From Salinarimonas rosea DSM 21201 (GTDB lineage: Bacteria > Pseudomonadota > Alphaproteobacteria > Rhizobiales > Beijerinckiaceae), in NCBI RefSeq assembly GCF_000429045.1, contig NZ_AUBC01000013.1:1-64000 (forward strand): a DNA stretch of 64,000 bases, in the 5' to 3' direction. A program made the position numbers and the translations under genes. Every line of letters starts with the position of its first letter. Within the stretch, counting starts at the first letter, position 1. Under the pieces are notes generated by a model, which saw only the letters and a list, made by a program, of their open reading frames with translations, was not told where the DNA came from and did no database searches. This document shows, in pieces, positions 34,559-44,139 of the stretch.

Positions 34559-37500
34559 ATGGCGATCGTGAAGGACCCGGGATTCGTGCACCTCCACGTG
34601 CACTCGTCCTACTCCCTCCTCGAAGGCGCGCTGCAGATCGGCGCGCTCGCCAAGCTCGCGCTGGCCGACCGCCAGCCGGCGCTGGCGCTGACCGACACCA
34701 ACAACCTCTTCGGCGCGCTCGAATTCTCCGAGAAGCTGTCGGGCTCGGGCATCCAGCCGATCGCGGGCGTGCAGCTCACCACCTGCTTCGAGACGCCCGA
34801 TCCCGCCCAGCGCCACGGCCCTGCGGCGGTGGCGGCGGGGCTCGCGAACCTCGTCCTGCTGGCGCAGAGCGAGGAGGGCTGGCGCAACCTGATGCGGCTC
34901 GTCACGCGCGGCTATTTCGACGTGGCGCTGGGCGCGAGCCCGCAGGTTTCGCTCGAGGCCCTGGCCGAGCACGCGCAGGGCGTGATCGCGCTCACCGGCG
35001 GTCTCGGCGGGCCGCTCGACCGCGCCTATGCCACGGGGCGGCCAGAGCTCGCGGCGGCGCGGCTCTCGGCGCTGGAGAGCGTCTACGGCGACCGGCTCTA
35101 CGTCGAGATCCAGCGCCACGGCCTGGAGGAGGAGCGCGCGGTGGAGGGTGCGCTCGTCGCGCTCGCCGACGCGCGCGGCCTGCCGCTGGTGGCGACGAAC
35201 GAGCCCTTCTTCGCGCGCGAGGACGATTACGAGGCGCACGACGCCCTTCTCGCGGTGGCCGAAGGCCAGGTCGTCGCCAACACCGATCGCCGCCGGCTCT
35301 CGCCGGAGCACCGTTTCAAGACCCGCGCCGAGATGGCCGCGCTCTTCGCCGACATGCCCGACGCGCTCGCCAACACCGTCGAGGTGGCGATGCGCTGCGC
35401 GTGGCGGGTGACGACGCAGAAGCCCATCCTGCCGCGGTTCACGGCGGACACGGAAGGCGTCGACGGCGAGGAGGCGGAGGGGCTCGAGCTCGAGCGCCAG
35501 GCGAAGGACGGGCTCGCCGCGCGGCTCGCCGCCCACGGCACCGCGCCGGGCACGACGCGGGAGGAGTACGAGAGCCGGCTCGACTTCGAGCTGTCGATCA
35601 TCCGGCGCATGAAGTTCCCCGGCTACTTCCTCATCGTCGCCGACTTCATCAAGTGGGCCAAGGACCACGACATCCCCGTGGGGCCGGGCCGCGGCTCGGG
35701 CGCGGGCTCGCTGGTGGCCTGGTCGCTCACCATCACCGACATCGACCCGCTGCGCTTCGGTCTCCTGTTCGAGCGCTTCCTCAATCCCGAGCGCGTCTCG
35801 ATGCCGGACTTCGACATCGACTTCTGCGTCGAGGGCCGAGAGGACGTGATCCGCTACGTGCAGGAGCGCTACGGCGAGGCGCAGGTCGCACAGATCATCA
35901 CCTTCGGCACGCTGCTCGCCCGCGGCGTGCTGCGCGACGCCGGCCGCGCGCTCGCCATGCCGTTCGGCCAGGTGGACAAGCTCTGCAAGCTCGTGCCGCA
36001 GAACCCGGCCAAGCCCGTCACGCTCGAGCAGGCCATCGCCGACGAGCCCAAGCTGCAGCAGGCGGCGCAGGAGGAGGAGGTCGTCGAGCGGCTGCTCGCC
36101 ATCGCCCAGAAGCTCGAGGGACTCCACCGCCACGCCTCGACCCACGCCGCCGGTGTCGTCATCGGCGACCGCCCGCTCCAGGAGCTGGTGCCGCTCTACC
36201 GAGACCCGAAGACCGGCATGCGGGTCACGCAGTACAACATGAAGTGGGTCGAGCAGGCGGGCCTGGTGAAGTTCGACTTCCTCGGCCTGAAGACGCTCAC
36301 GGTGCTGCGCAACGCCGTCGACCTCCTGAAGGAGCGCGCCGTCGAGGTCGATCTCTCGAACCTGCCCCTCGACGACGCCCGCACCTACGAGATGCTCGGC
36401 CGCGGCGAGACGGTGGGCGTGTTCCAGGTGGAATCGGCGGGCATGCGCAAGGCGCTCGTCGAGATGCGCGCCGACCGGATCGAGGACCTGATCGCGCTCG
36501 TCGCGCTCTACCGTCCGGGCCCGATGGCCAATATCCCGGTCTATTGCGAGCGCAAGCTCGGCCGCGGCGAGGCCGAGGAGAAGTGGTACCCGCACCCGAA
36601 GCTCGCGCCGATCCTGCGCGAGACCTTCGGGATCATCGTGTACCAGGAGCAGGTGATGGAGGTGGCCAAGCTGCTGGCCGGCTACTCGCTCGGCGACGCC
36701 GACCTGCTGCGCCGCGCCATGGGCAAGAAGATCAAGGCGGAGATGGACAAGCAGCGCGTCCGCTTCGTCGACGGCTGCAAGGCGGGGGGCATCGACGAGG
36801 CCAAGGCCGACGAGATCTTCGACCTGCTCGCCAAGTTCGCCGACTACGGCTTCAACAAGTCCCACGCCGCCGCCTATGCGGTGGTCTCCTACCAGACGGC
36901 CTATCTCAAGGCGAACCATCCGGTCGAGTTCCTCGCCGCCTCGATGAACCTCGACATCGACAACACCGACAAGCTCTCCGAATTCCGCCGCGAGGCGCAG
37001 CGGCTCGGCATCAAGGTCGAGGCGCCCTCGATCAACCGGTCGCAGGTGCGCTTCTCGGTGGCGGACGGCGCAATCCGCTACGCGCTCGCCGCGGTGAAGG
37101 GCGTCGGCCGGCAGGCGATGGAGGCGATCGTCGCCGCGCGCAGGGAGACGCCGTTCTCGGACCTCGCCGACTTCGCGCGCCGCCTGCCGCCCAAGGCGGT
37201 CAACAAGCGCATCCTCGAGAACCTCGTCTCGGCCGGCGCCTTCGACGACCTCGAGCCCGACCGTGCCCGCGCCTTCGCGGCGATCGAGCCGATGCTGTCC
37301 CTCGCCGCCCAGGCGGCGGAGGCGGAGACGACCGGCATCGTCGACATGTTCGGCGGCCTCGCCTCCGCCGACGTCTCGCTGCGCGTGCCCGAGCACGAGC
37401 CCTGGACGGCGTCGGACCGGCTGCAGCGCGAATACGACGCGGTGGGCTTCTTCCTCTCGGGCCATCCGCTGGACGAGTACGCGGAGCTGCTGGGCAAGCT

Positions 37501-38029
37501 GCGCGTCCAGCGCTGGAGCGAGTTCGTGCGCTCCGTACGCGCCGGCGCCAGCGTCGGGCGCCTCGCGGCCACCGTGCTCGACCGGCAGGAGCGGCGAACC
37601 AAGTCCGGCTCGAAGATGGGCATCCTGCAGCTCTCGGACCAGTCCGGGCACTTCGAGGCCATCGTCTTCTCCGAGGGCCTGCAGCGCTTCCGCGACCAGC
37701 TCGAGCCCGGCTCGGCGGTCGTGCTCGTCGTGCAGGCGGGCGTCGAGGGCGAGGACGTGCGCGCGCGCATCAACGCGGTGGAGCCGCTCGACGAGGCCAT
37801 CGCCAAGCACCAGAAGGGCATGCGCATCTACCTGCGCGACGAGCGCCCGGTGCGCTCCGTGCAGGAGCGCCTGAAGGCCCGGGGCGAGGGCGAGGTCTCC
37901 CTCGTGCTGATCCTCGGCGAGGGCGAGCAGGAGGTGGAGGTGAAGCTGCCGGGCAAGTACCTGGCCACCCCGCAGATCGCGGGGGCGCTGCGGGCCGTGC
38001 CGGGGGTGGAGCACGTGGAGATCAGCTGA
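34559..38029 (+). CDS. dnaE: DNA polymerase III alpha subunit
   Basis: 1156 residues, the usual DnaE1 length. The PHP domain starts with HLHVHSSYSLLEG (about 10-22). The polymerase active-site aspartates are in PDFDIDFC (about 416-422), preceded by PVGPGRGSGAGSLVAW. A helix-hairpin-helix region and an OB-fold (GRLAATVLDRQERRTKSGSK) follow. It is the replicative polymerase rather than the SOS-type DnaE2. ATG 34559 was chosen because conserved sequence begins at once; ATG 34523 would add 12 unconserved residues. Confidence 0.96.
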   Translation: MAIVKDPGFVHLHVHSSYSLLEGALQIGALAKLALADRQPALALTDTNNLFGALEFSEKLSGSGIQPIAGVQLTTCFETPDPAQRHGPAAVAAGLANLVLLAQSEEGWRNLMRLVTRGYFDVALGASPQVSLEALAEHAQGVIALTGGLGGPLDRAYATGRPELAAARLSALESVYGDRLYVEIQRHGLEEERAVEGALVALADARGLPLVATNEPFFAREDDYEAHDALLAVAEGQVVANTDRRRLSPEHRFKTRAEMAALFADMPDALANTVEVAMRCAWRVTTQKPILPRFTADTEGVDGEEAEGLELERQAKDGLAARLAAHGTAPGTTREEYESRLDFELSIIRRMKFPGYFLIVADFIKWAKDHDIPVGPGRGSGAGSLVAWSLTITDIDPLRFGLLFERFLNPERVSMPDFDIDFCVEGREDVIRYVQERYGEAQVAQIITFGTLLARGVLRDAGRALAMPFGQVDKLCKLVPQNPAKPVTLEQAIADEPKLQQAAQEEEVVERLLAIAQKLEGLHRHASTHAAGVVIGDRPLQELVPLYRDPKTGMRVTQYNMKWVEQAGLVKFDFLGLKTLTVLRNAVDLLKERAVEVDLSNLPLDDARTYEMLGRGETVGVFQVESAGMRKALVEMRADRIEDLIALVALYRPGPMANIPVYCERKLGRGEAEEKWYPHPKLAPILRETFGIIVYQEQVMEVAKLLAGYSLGDADLLRRAMGKKIKAEMDKQRVRFVDGCKAGGIDEAKADEIFDLLAKFADYGFNKSHAAAYAVVSYQTAYLKANHPVEFLAASMNLDIDNTDKLSEFRREAQRLGIKVEAPSINRSQVRFSVADGAIRYALAAVKGVGRQAMEAIVAARRETPFSDLADFARRLPPKAVNKRILENLVSAGAFDDLEPDRARAFAAIEPMLSLAAQAAEAETTGIVDMFGGLASADVSLRVPEHEPWTASDRLQREYDAVGFFLSGHPLDEYAELLGKLRVQRWSEFVRSVRAGASVGRLAATVLDRQERRTKSGSKMGILQLSDQSGHFEAIVFSEGLQRFRDQLEPGSAVVLVVQAGVEGEDVRARINAVEPLDEAIAKHQKGMRIYLRDERPVRSVQERLKARGEGEVSLVLILGEGEQEVEVKLPGKYLATPQIAGALRAVPGVEHVEIS

Positions 38030-38037
38030 GCCCGCCC

Positions 38038-38601
38038 ATGCACCTCGCCTCCCTCCTCCTCGCGCCGGGCCCCGACTTCCTCACCCGCGCCGTCCCCGAG
38101 GCCGCCCTCGTCTTCGGCGGGCTCGCGGGGGACGTGCATCACGGGCTCTCGCGCAAGGCCGATGCGCGCACGCCCTGGCACAAGCGGGGGACCGAGATCG
38201 CGAACACGCGGCAGGTGTCGCTCGTGTCGCTGGAGGAGCTCGCGCTCGTGGCCGAGGGGCTCGGCGTCGCCGAAGTGGACCCCGCCCATCTGGGCGCGAA
38301 CCTCGTCCTCGCCGGGGCGCCGGAGCTGACGGCGACGCCGCCGGGCACGCGCCTCCTCTTCCCGTCCGGCGCGACGTTGTTCGTCACCGAGGCCAACCCG
38401 CCCTGCCGCCAGCCGGGCCGGAAGCTCGCGGCGGCGCACGGGCGGGCGGACACCTCGCGGGCGGACACCTCGCGGGCGGACCTGGAATTCGCCTTCGTCC
38501 AGGCGGCGAGGGGCCGGCGCGGGCTCGTCGCCCTCGTCGAGCGCGAGGGGACGATCCGGGCGGACGATGCGCTGCGGGTGCTGCCGCCGACGCGGGGCTG
38601 A
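38038..38601 (+). CDS. MOSC domain-containing protein
   Basis: 187 residues, starting 8 bp after dnaE. MOSC features are GGLAGDVHHGLSR (the GD-x-H motif), RQVSLVSLEEL, HLGANLVL and a Cys in ANPPCRQPGRKL equivalent to the conserved sulfur-carrier cysteine. MOSC proteins are predicted sulfur carriers related to molybdenum-cofactor sulfurases. It contains a short in-frame 15-bp repeat giving RADTS copies. Probably cotranscribed with dnaE. The physiological substrate is unknown. Confidence 0.85.
   Translation: MHLASLLLAPGPDFLTRAVPEAALVFGGLAGDVHHGLSRKADARTPWHKRGTEIANTRQVSLVSLEELALVAEGLGVAEVDPAHLGANLVLAGAPELTATPPGTRLLFPSGATLFVTEANPPCRQPGRKLAAAHGRADTSRADTSRADLEFAFVQAARGRRGLVALVEREGTIRADDALRVLPPTRG
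38442..38482 (+). repeat. 15-bp tandem repeat within the MOSC gene
   Basis: The unit GCGGGCGGACACCTC occurs at 38442-38456 and 38457-38471, with a third partial copy to 38482. It encodes repeated RADTS in a surface loop before the last helix and keeps the frame, consistent with slippage expansion. Confidence 0.8.
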
Positions 38602-38621
38602 TACCGCGACGAGCGCCGCGC

Positions 38622-38650
38622 TTGCATTCCCGCCCCCGAGCCCGTATATG
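38622..38650 (+). promoter_or_regulatory. Candidate promoter of rpsB
   Basis: TTGCAT (38622-38627), 17 bp, TATATG (38645-38650) fits an alphaproteobacterial sigma70 promoter. It gives a leader of about 107 nt before rpsB. The hexamers are the same as those upstream of typA. Confidence 0.62.
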
Positions 38651-38763
38651 CGCGCCCATCCCACACGCGGAGCCATGTCGTGCCCCGAGGCACGACGCAC
38701 CCGGTGCCGGCTGACCAAGCCGGAACGCGGCCCCGCGGAGGCAGAACCGGAGAGTACAGACAG

Positions 38764-39807
38764 ATGGCCCTTCCCGACACCTCCATGCGCCAGCTCCTCG
38801 AGGCCGGCGCGCATTTCGGTCACCAGTCGCACCGCTGGAACCCGAAGATGCTGCCGTTCATCTTCGGCACGCGCAACAACATCCACATCATCGACCTCGC
38901 CCAGACGGTGCCGATGTTCTACCGCGCCCTGCAGGCGGTGAGCGACACGGTCTCCCGCGGCGGTCGCGTGCTCCTGGTGGGCACCAAGCGCCAGGCCCAG
39001 GACGCGGTGGCGGACGCCGCCAAGCGCTCGGCCCAGTACTACGTCAACTCCCGCTGGCTCGGCGGCATGCTGACGAACTGGAAGACCATCTCGGGCTCGA
39101 TCACGCGCCTGCGCAAGGTCGACGAGATCCTCGACGGCGGGGCCCAGGGCCTCACCAAGAAGGAGCGCCTGATGCTCGCCCGCGAGAAGGAGAAGCTCGA
39201 GCGGGCGCTCGGCGGCATCAAGGACATGGGCGGCGTGCCCGACCTGATCTTCGTGATCGACACCAACAAGGAGCAGCTGGCGGTGAAGGAGGCGACGCGC
39301 CTCGGCATCCCGGTCGCGGCCATCGTCGACACGAACTGCGATCCCGACGGGATCACCTACCCGATCCCGGCGAACGACGACGCCGGCCGCGCGATCGCGC
39401 TCTACTGCGACCTGATCGCCCGCGCCGCCCTCGACGGCATCTCCCGCTCGCAGGGTGATCTGGGCATCGACATCGGCGCCTCCGAGGCCCCGATGATCGA
39501 GGAATTGCCCGCCGCCGCCGCCGGCCCGGCCGAGGCGCCGGTCGACGTCACCGCCGAGCAGACGGACAAGTTCGAGCGTCTGGCCGCCCCGCGCGGCGCG
39601 CCCGACGACCTCTCGAAGCTCACCGGCGTCGGCCCGGAGCTCGAGCAGACCCTCAACGACGGCGGCGTCTTCCACTACTGGCAGATCGCGGCGCTGACGG
39701 ACGAGGAGGCGGCCGCGCTGGACGCCGACCTGAAGCTCAACGGCAAGATCGCGCAGAACGGCTGGGTGGCGCAGGCGCGCGCCATGCTCGAGGCCGCCGC
39801 GGCGTAA
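38764..39807 (+). CDS. rpsB: 30S ribosomal protein S2 with C-terminal extension
   Basis: 347 residues. The S2 core ([57 protein letters not shown]) spans about 240 residues. An Ala/Pro-rich linker then leads to an additional helix-hairpin-helix-like module from about 280 ([34 protein letters not shown]). Such extensions occur in Hyphomicrobiales S2. ATG 38764 starts the conserved protein; the open frame upstream to 38680 is not family sequence. It heads the rpsB-tsf-pyrH-frr block. Confidence 0.97.
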   Translation: MALPDTSMRQLLEAGAHFGHQSHRWNPKMLPFIFGTRNNIHIIDLAQTVPMFYRALQAVSDTVSRGGRVLLVGTKRQAQDAVADAAKRSAQYYVNSRWLGGMLTNWKTISGSITRLRKVDEILDGGAQGLTKKERLMLAREKEKLERALGGIKDMGGVPDLIFVIDTNKEQLAVKEATRLGIPVAAIVDTNCDPDGITYPIPANDDAGRAIALYCDLIARAALDGISRSQGDLGIDIGASEAPMIEELPAAAAGPAEAPVDVTAEQTDKFERLAAPRGAPDDLSKLTGVGPELEQTLNDGGVFHYWQIAALTDEEAAALDADLKLNGKIAQNGWVAQARAMLEAAAA

Positions 39808-39874
39808 TCCACCCGAGCGTCATCGCCGCGTCGCATTCCTGCGATGTCGGTGGGAACGCGCCCGTGACGACATC

Positions 39875-39907
39875 AGCCCGGCGTGCCGACCAGCGGACCG
39901 CCGGGCT
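39875..39907 (+). terminator. rpsB-tsf intercistronic hairpin
   Basis: AGCCCGGCG (39875-39883) pairs with CGCCGGGCT (39899-39907) with a 15-nt loop, followed by CCTTTC. It sits in the 125-bp gap between rpsB and tsf and could act as a partial terminator that sets the ratio of the two products. Confidence 0.5.
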
Positions 39908-39932
39908 CCTTTCATGACGGAGACCCGAGATC

Positions 39933-40865
39933 ATGGCGAACATCACCGCGGCGATGGTGAAGGACCTGCGCGAGAAGACCGGCGCGGGCATGATGGACTG
40001 CAAGAACGCGCTGGGCGAGACCAACGGCGACATCGAGGCCGCGGTCGACTGGCTGCGCAAGAAGGGCCTCGCCAAGGCCGCCAAGAAGGCGGGGCGCGTC
40101 GCGGCGGAGGGCCTCGTCGCCGTCGAGCTGCGTGACGGCAAGAACGCCGGCATGGTCGAGGTGAACTCCGAGACCGACTTCGTCGCCCGCAACGAGCAGT
40201 TCCAGGCCTTCGTCTCCCAGGCCGCGAAGCTCGTCCTCGACACCGACGGCACCGTCGACGACCTCACCGCCGCCTCCTACCCGGGCGCGACCGGCACGGT
40301 CGGCGAGAAGCTCCAGGAGCTGATCGCCACGATCGGCGAGAACATGACCGTGCGCCGCACGGCCAAGGTCAGCGTCGGCGAAGGCGTCGTCGCGTCCTAC
40401 GTCCACGGTGCGGTCGCCGAGGGTCTCGGCAAGATCGGCGTCGTCGTGGCGCTCGAGTCCGCCGGCTCGAACACGGACGAGCTCGCGACGCTCGGCCGCC
40501 AGATCGCCATGCACGTCGCCGCCACCAACCCCGCCGCGGTCGACGCGTCCGGCGTCGATGCGGCGACGGTCGAGCGCGAGTCGGCGATCCTGCGCGACAA
40601 GAACGCCGGCAAGCCCGACCACGTCCTGCAGAAGATCGTCGAGAGCGGCCTGAAGTCCTACTACAAGGAGGTCACCCTCCTCGAGCAGTCCTTCGTGCAC
40701 GACCCCTCGAAGAGCGTCGCCCAGGTGCTCAAGGAGGCCGAGTCGAAGGTCGGCGGGCCGATCAAGATCGGTGGCTTCGTCCGCTACGCGCTCGGCGAGG
40801 GCATCGAGAAGGAAGAGAGCGACTTCGCGGCCGAGGTCGCCGCCCAGGCCGGCGTCAAGGCCTGA
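39933..40865 (+). CDS. tsf: Translation elongation factor Ts
   Basis: 310 residues, normal length. The N-terminal UBA-like domain and EF-Tu contact region are clear: [19 protein letters not shown] and [21 protein letters not shown]. The core contains [16 protein letters not shown] and the coiled-coil region [23 protein letters not shown]-Ts is the nucleotide exchange factor of EF-Tu. GGAGAC precedes ATG 39933. A strong hairpin follows the gene. Confidence 0.97.
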   Translation: MANITAAMVKDLREKTGAGMMDCKNALGETNGDIEAAVDWLRKKGLAKAAKKAGRVAAEGLVAVELRDGKNAGMVEVNSETDFVARNEQFQAFVSQAAKLVLDTDGTVDDLTAASYPGATGTVGEKLQELIATIGENMTVRRTAKVSVGEGVVASYVHGAVAEGLGKIGVVVALESAGSNTDELATLGRQIAMHVAATNPAAVDASGVDAATVERESAILRDKNAGKPDHVLQKIVESGLKSYYKEVTLLEQSFVHDPSKSVAQVLKEAESKVGGPIKIGGFVRYALGEGIEKEESDFAAEVAAQAGVKA

Positions 40866-40872
40866 TCGAACG

Positions 40873-40904
40873 AGCGGCGGCGCTCCCGGGCGCCGCCGCT
40901 TTCG
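40873..40904 (+). terminator. Hairpin terminator after tsf
   Basis: An 11-bp perfect stem, AGCGGCGGCGC (40873-40883) with GCGCCGCCGCT (40890-40900), closes a 6-nt loop and is followed by TTC. The T-tract is short, but stem strength makes termination or attenuation before pyrH plausible. Confidence 0.6.
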
Positions 40905-40986
40905 CGTGCGCTCGGCGCATGCGGGGACGACGGGGCGCGCGGCCCGCGCGTCCCGAGGCAATCGTGGCTCGGATGGAGACGGCGGC

Positions 40987-41703
40987 GTGTCGATGCCCTA
41001 CAAGCGCGTCCTGGTGAAGCTCTCCGGCGAGGCGCTGCAGGCGCCCGACGGGTACTGGCTCGAGGCGCAGACCCTCGCGTCGCTCGCCGGCGACATCGCC
41101 CGCGCCAGCGACGCCGGCTTCCAGATCGCGCTCGTGATCGGCGGCGGCAACATCATCCGCGGCGCGCGCATGTCGGCGGCGGGCTGGATCGACCGGGCGA
41201 CCGCCGATTCGATGGGCATGCTCGCCACCGTGATGAACTCGCTCGCGCTCGAGACCGCGCTCAACGCCGCCGGCGTGCCGGCGCGCACCATGTCGGCGGT
41301 GTCGATGCCGACGATCTGCGAGACCTACGCCCGCCAGCCCGCGCTCCACCATCTCGACAAGGGCCAGGTCGTGGTGCTGGCCGGCGGCACCGGCAACCCG
41401 TTCTTCACCACCGACACCTCGGCCGTGCTGCGCGCCGCGGAGCTGCGCTGCGACGCGGTGCTCAAGGCCACGCAGGTCGACGGCGTCTACTCCGCCGACC
41501 CCAAGCGCGACCCGAGCGCGAAGCGCTACGAGCGGCTCACCCACGACGAGGCGATCGCCGCCGACCTCAAGGTGATGGACACGGCCGCCTTCGCGCTCGC
41601 CCGCGAGCAGCGCCTGCCGATCGTCGTCGGCAGCGTGCATCCGCCCTCCTCGGTGGCTGCGATCCTGGAAGGCAGCGCACCCGCGACGGTCGTCGCCCCT
41701 TGA
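40987..41703 (+). CDS. pyrH: UMP kinase
   Basis: 238 residues. Amino-acid-kinase-fold motifs: KRVLVKLSGEALQ (phosphate-binding), VIGGGNIIRG, the UMP-site region TADSMGMLATVMNSLAL, and AGGTGNPFFTTDTSAVLRA. It phosphorylates UMP to UDP in pyrimidine synthesis. GTG 40987 is preferred over ATG 40993 because GGAGA ends 7 nt upstream of it; the two differ by two residues. Confidence 0.96.
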   Translation: MSMPYKRVLVKLSGEALQAPDGYWLEAQTLASLAGDIARASDAGFQIALVIGGGNIIRGARMSAAGWIDRATADSMGMLATVMNSLALETALNAAGVPARTMSAVSMPTICETYARQPALHHLDKGQVVVLAGGTGNPFFTTDTSAVLRAAELRCDAVLKATQVDGVYSADPKRDPSAKRYERLTHDEAIAADLKVMDTAAFALAREQRLPIVVGSVHPPSSVAAILEGSAPATVVAP

Positions 41704-41759
41704 TGCGGCGCCGCCATCGGCGTAAGCCGGGTCGGAATTGGCATTGAGGCGAGAGACCG

Positions 41760-42320
41760 ATGAGCGACGATTTCGACATCAACGACGTTCGGCGGCGGAT
41801 GCAGGGTGCGGTGGCGTCCCTGAAGCACGACCTGTCCGGCCTGCGCACGGGCCGTGCCTCCGCGAGCCTCGTCGAGCCGATCACCGTCGATGCCTACGGC
41901 GCCGCGATGCCGATGAACCAGGTGGCCACGATCTCGGTGCCCGAGCCGCGCCTGCTGTCGGTGCAGGTCTGGGACCGTGGCATGGTCGGCGCGGTGGAGA
42001 AGGCGATCCGCGAGTCGGATCTCGGGCTCAACCCGCAGACGGAGGGCCAGGTCATCCGGCTGCGCATCCCCGAGATGAACGAGCAGCGCCGCAAGGAGAT
42101 GGTCAAGGTCGCGCACAAGTACGCGGAGGAGGCCCGCGTCGCCATCCGCCACGTGCGCCGCGACGGTCTCGACACCCTGAAGAAGCTCGAGAAGGACGGC
42201 CTTCTCTCCCAGGACGACGAGAAGCGCCACGCGACCGACGTGCAGAAGGTCACCGACGAGCACGTCGCCGAGGTGGACTCGGTCGTCGCCGCCAAGGAGA
42301 AGGAGATCATGCAGGTCTGA
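41760..42320 (+). CDS. frr: Ribosome recycling factor
   Basis: 186 residues, one longer than the E. coli protein. Conserved segments are [21 protein letters not shown], the beta-domain around [11 protein letters not shown], and [33 protein letters not shown]. With EF-G it splits the post-termination ribosome. Gene order after pyrH is the usual one. Confidence 0.97.
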   Translation: MSDDFDINDVRRRMQGAVASLKHDLSGLRTGRASASLVEPITVDAYGAAMPMNQVATISVPEPRLLSVQVWDRGMVGAVEKAIRESDLGLNPQTEGQVIRLRIPEMNEQRRKEMVKVAHKYAEEARVAIRHVRRDGLDTLKKLEKDGLLSQDDEKRHATDVQKVTDEHVAEVDSVVAAKEKEIMQV

Positions 42321-42433
42321 GCCGACCCGCATGAGCCCTCCCGCCTCGAGGAACCCGCAGACCATGAGCCAAGGGCGCGATTTGGGGCGCGATTTCGAGC
42401 GCGACAGCGGCGCCGCCGCACCGGAGCCGGCGC

Positions 42434-43225
42434 ATGCCCGCTGACGGCGCCGCACAGGCGGCGCTCGCCGCCCGCCCGCCCGCCGAGGCGGCCGACCCGC
42501 GCCACGGGGCGGCCGCGGTGCCGCGCCACGTCGCCATCATCATGGACGGCAACGGCCGCTGGGCCGCGCGGCGCGGCCTGCCGCGGGTGGAGGGACATCG
42601 CCGCGGCGTCGAGGCGGTGCGCCGTGCAGTCGAGCTCGCGGGCGAGGCGGGCGTGCGCTACCTGACGCTCTATTCCTTCTCCGCCGAGAACTGGACGCGC
42701 CCGGCCCAGGAGGTCGCGGACCTCATGGGCCTGCTCAAGCACTTCGTGCGCAAGGACCTCGGCACGCTCCACCGCAACGGCGTGCGCGTGCGCGTCATCG
42801 GCGAGCGCGCGGGGCTGCCCGCCGACATCGTCGGCGTGCTGGAGGAGGCCGAGACGCTCACGCGCGCCAACACCGGCCTCACCCTCGTCGTCGCCTTCAA
42901 CTACGGCGGCCGCCAGGAGATCGCGCGCGCCGCGCGGACGCTCGCCGAGGAGGTCGCCGCCGGGCGGCTCGCGCCGCAGGACGTCACCGTGGAGCGGCTG
43001 TCGGCGGCGCTGGACACGCGCGACATCCCCGATCCCGATCTCGTGCTGCGCACCTCCGGCGAGCAGCGCATCTCGAACTTCCTGCCCTGGCAGAGCGCCT
43101 ATTCCGAGCTCGTCTTCCTGCCCGACCTGTGGCCGGACTTCGGGCGCGAGGCCTTCGCGAAGGCGCTGGCGGAGTACGCTTGCCGCGAGCGCCGCTTCGG
43201 CGGCCTCGGTGCCGGGACGCTCTGA
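42434..43225 (+). CDS. uppS: Isoprenyl transferase (undecaprenyl diphosphate synthase)
   Basis: 263 residues. Cis-prenyltransferase motifs: [20 protein letters not shown] with the catalytic Asp, [15 protein letters not shown], and the C-terminal isopentenyl-diphosphate-binding [16 protein letters not shown] with the [13 protein letters not shown] end. It makes the C55 lipid carrier for peptidoglycan and O-antigen. The first 30 residues are Ala/Pro-rich and poorly conserved, so a later start is possible. The 113-bp gap after frr shows no other gene. Confidence 0.95.
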   Translation: MPADGAAQAALAARPPAEAADPRHGAAAVPRHVAIIMDGNGRWAARRGLPRVEGHRRGVEAVRRAVELAGEAGVRYLTLYSFSAENWTRPAQEVADLMGLLKHFVRKDLGTLHRNGVRVRVIGERAGLPADIVGVLEEAETLTRANTGLTLVVAFNYGGRQEIARAARTLAEEVAAGRLAPQDVTVERLSAALDTRDIPDPDLVLRTSGEQRISNFLPWQSAYSELVFLPDLWPDFGREAFAKALAEYACRERRFGGLGAGTL

Positions 43226-43226
43226 C

Positions 43227-44075
43227 ATGCCCGCTCCCGGCCCGCGCGGCGACGGGCGCGGCTTCCTGCGCTCCGAGACCGGCATCAGGTTCCTGTCGGC
43301 GCTCGTGCTGGTGGCGCTGGCGCTGGGCAGCGCGTGGATCGGAGGGCCGATCCTCGCCGCGTTCTGGCTGCTGGCCGCCGGCGCCGCCGTCATCGAATGG
43401 CGCCAGGTCGGCAAGCTCGAGCGCCCGCTGCCGATGCGGCTCGCGCTGCTCGGCGGCACCCTCGCGCTCTCGATCGTGGCGGTGATCGCGCCGTCCGGGA
43501 CGATCGTCCTCCTCGTCGCGGCCCTCGCGGTCGCCGCGGTCGCCGCCGCCGGCCGGACCCCGCGGGATCGTCTGTGGGGCCTCGTCGGGCTCGCGGTGAC
43601 CGGCACGCTCGCCACCGCCCCCGTGATCGTGCGCGAGCACCCGGCGCTCGGCCTCACCGGCCTGCTGTGGATCTTCGCCGTCGTCTGGGGCACCGACATC
43701 GCCGCCTACTTCACCGGGCGCGCGCTCGGCGGGCCGAAGCTCGCGCCGCGGATCAGCCCGGGCAAGACCTGGTCGGGTTTCGTCGGCGGGCTCGTCGTCG
43801 GCACGCTCGCGGGCGCGCTCGTCGTCGCAGTGGGCGAGGCGCTCGGCTGGGAGCGGCCGCTCGGCTGGCCGGCGATCGTCGTCCTCTCCGCGGTCGCGTC
43901 GGTGATCGGCCAGGTGGGCGACCTCGCCGAATCGAAGCTCAAGCGCCACTTCAACGTCAAGGATTCGAGCAAGCTGATCCCCGGCCACGGCGGCGTGCTC
44001 GATCGCATCGACGCCTTCGTCGCGGTGTGCGCCTTCGTCCTGCTCGGCCTCGTGCTCGCGGCTCTCGTCGGCTGA
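43227..44075 (+). CDS. cdsA: Phosphatidate cytidylyltransferase
   Basis: 282 residues, starting 1 bp after the uppS stop. Multi-pass membrane protein with the CdsA signature: WGTDIAAYFTGRALGG, SPGKTWSGFVGG, QVGDLAESKLKRHFNVKDSS and PGHGGVLDRIDAF. It makes CDP-diacylglycerol for all phospholipids. It probably shares its message with uppS. Confidence 0.95.
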   Translation: MPAPGPRGDGRGFLRSETGIRFLSALVLVALALGSAWIGGPILAAFWLLAAGAAVIEWRQVGKLERPLPMRLALLGGTLALSIVAVIAPSGTIVLLVAALAVAAVAAAGRTPRDRLWGLVGLAVTGTLATAPVIVREHPALGLTGLLWIFAVVWGTDIAAYFTGRALGGPKLAPRISPGKTWSGFVGGLVVGTLAGALVVAVGEALGWERPLGWPAIVVLSAVASVIGQVGDLAESKLKRHFNVKDSSKLIPGHGGVLDRIDAFVAVCAFVLLGLVLAALVG

Positions 44076-44139
44076 GCCGCCGCGCGGGTGACAGGCGCCG
44101 CGCTATGCCTCATAAGGTGTCCGCAACGCGGGAGGGTCC

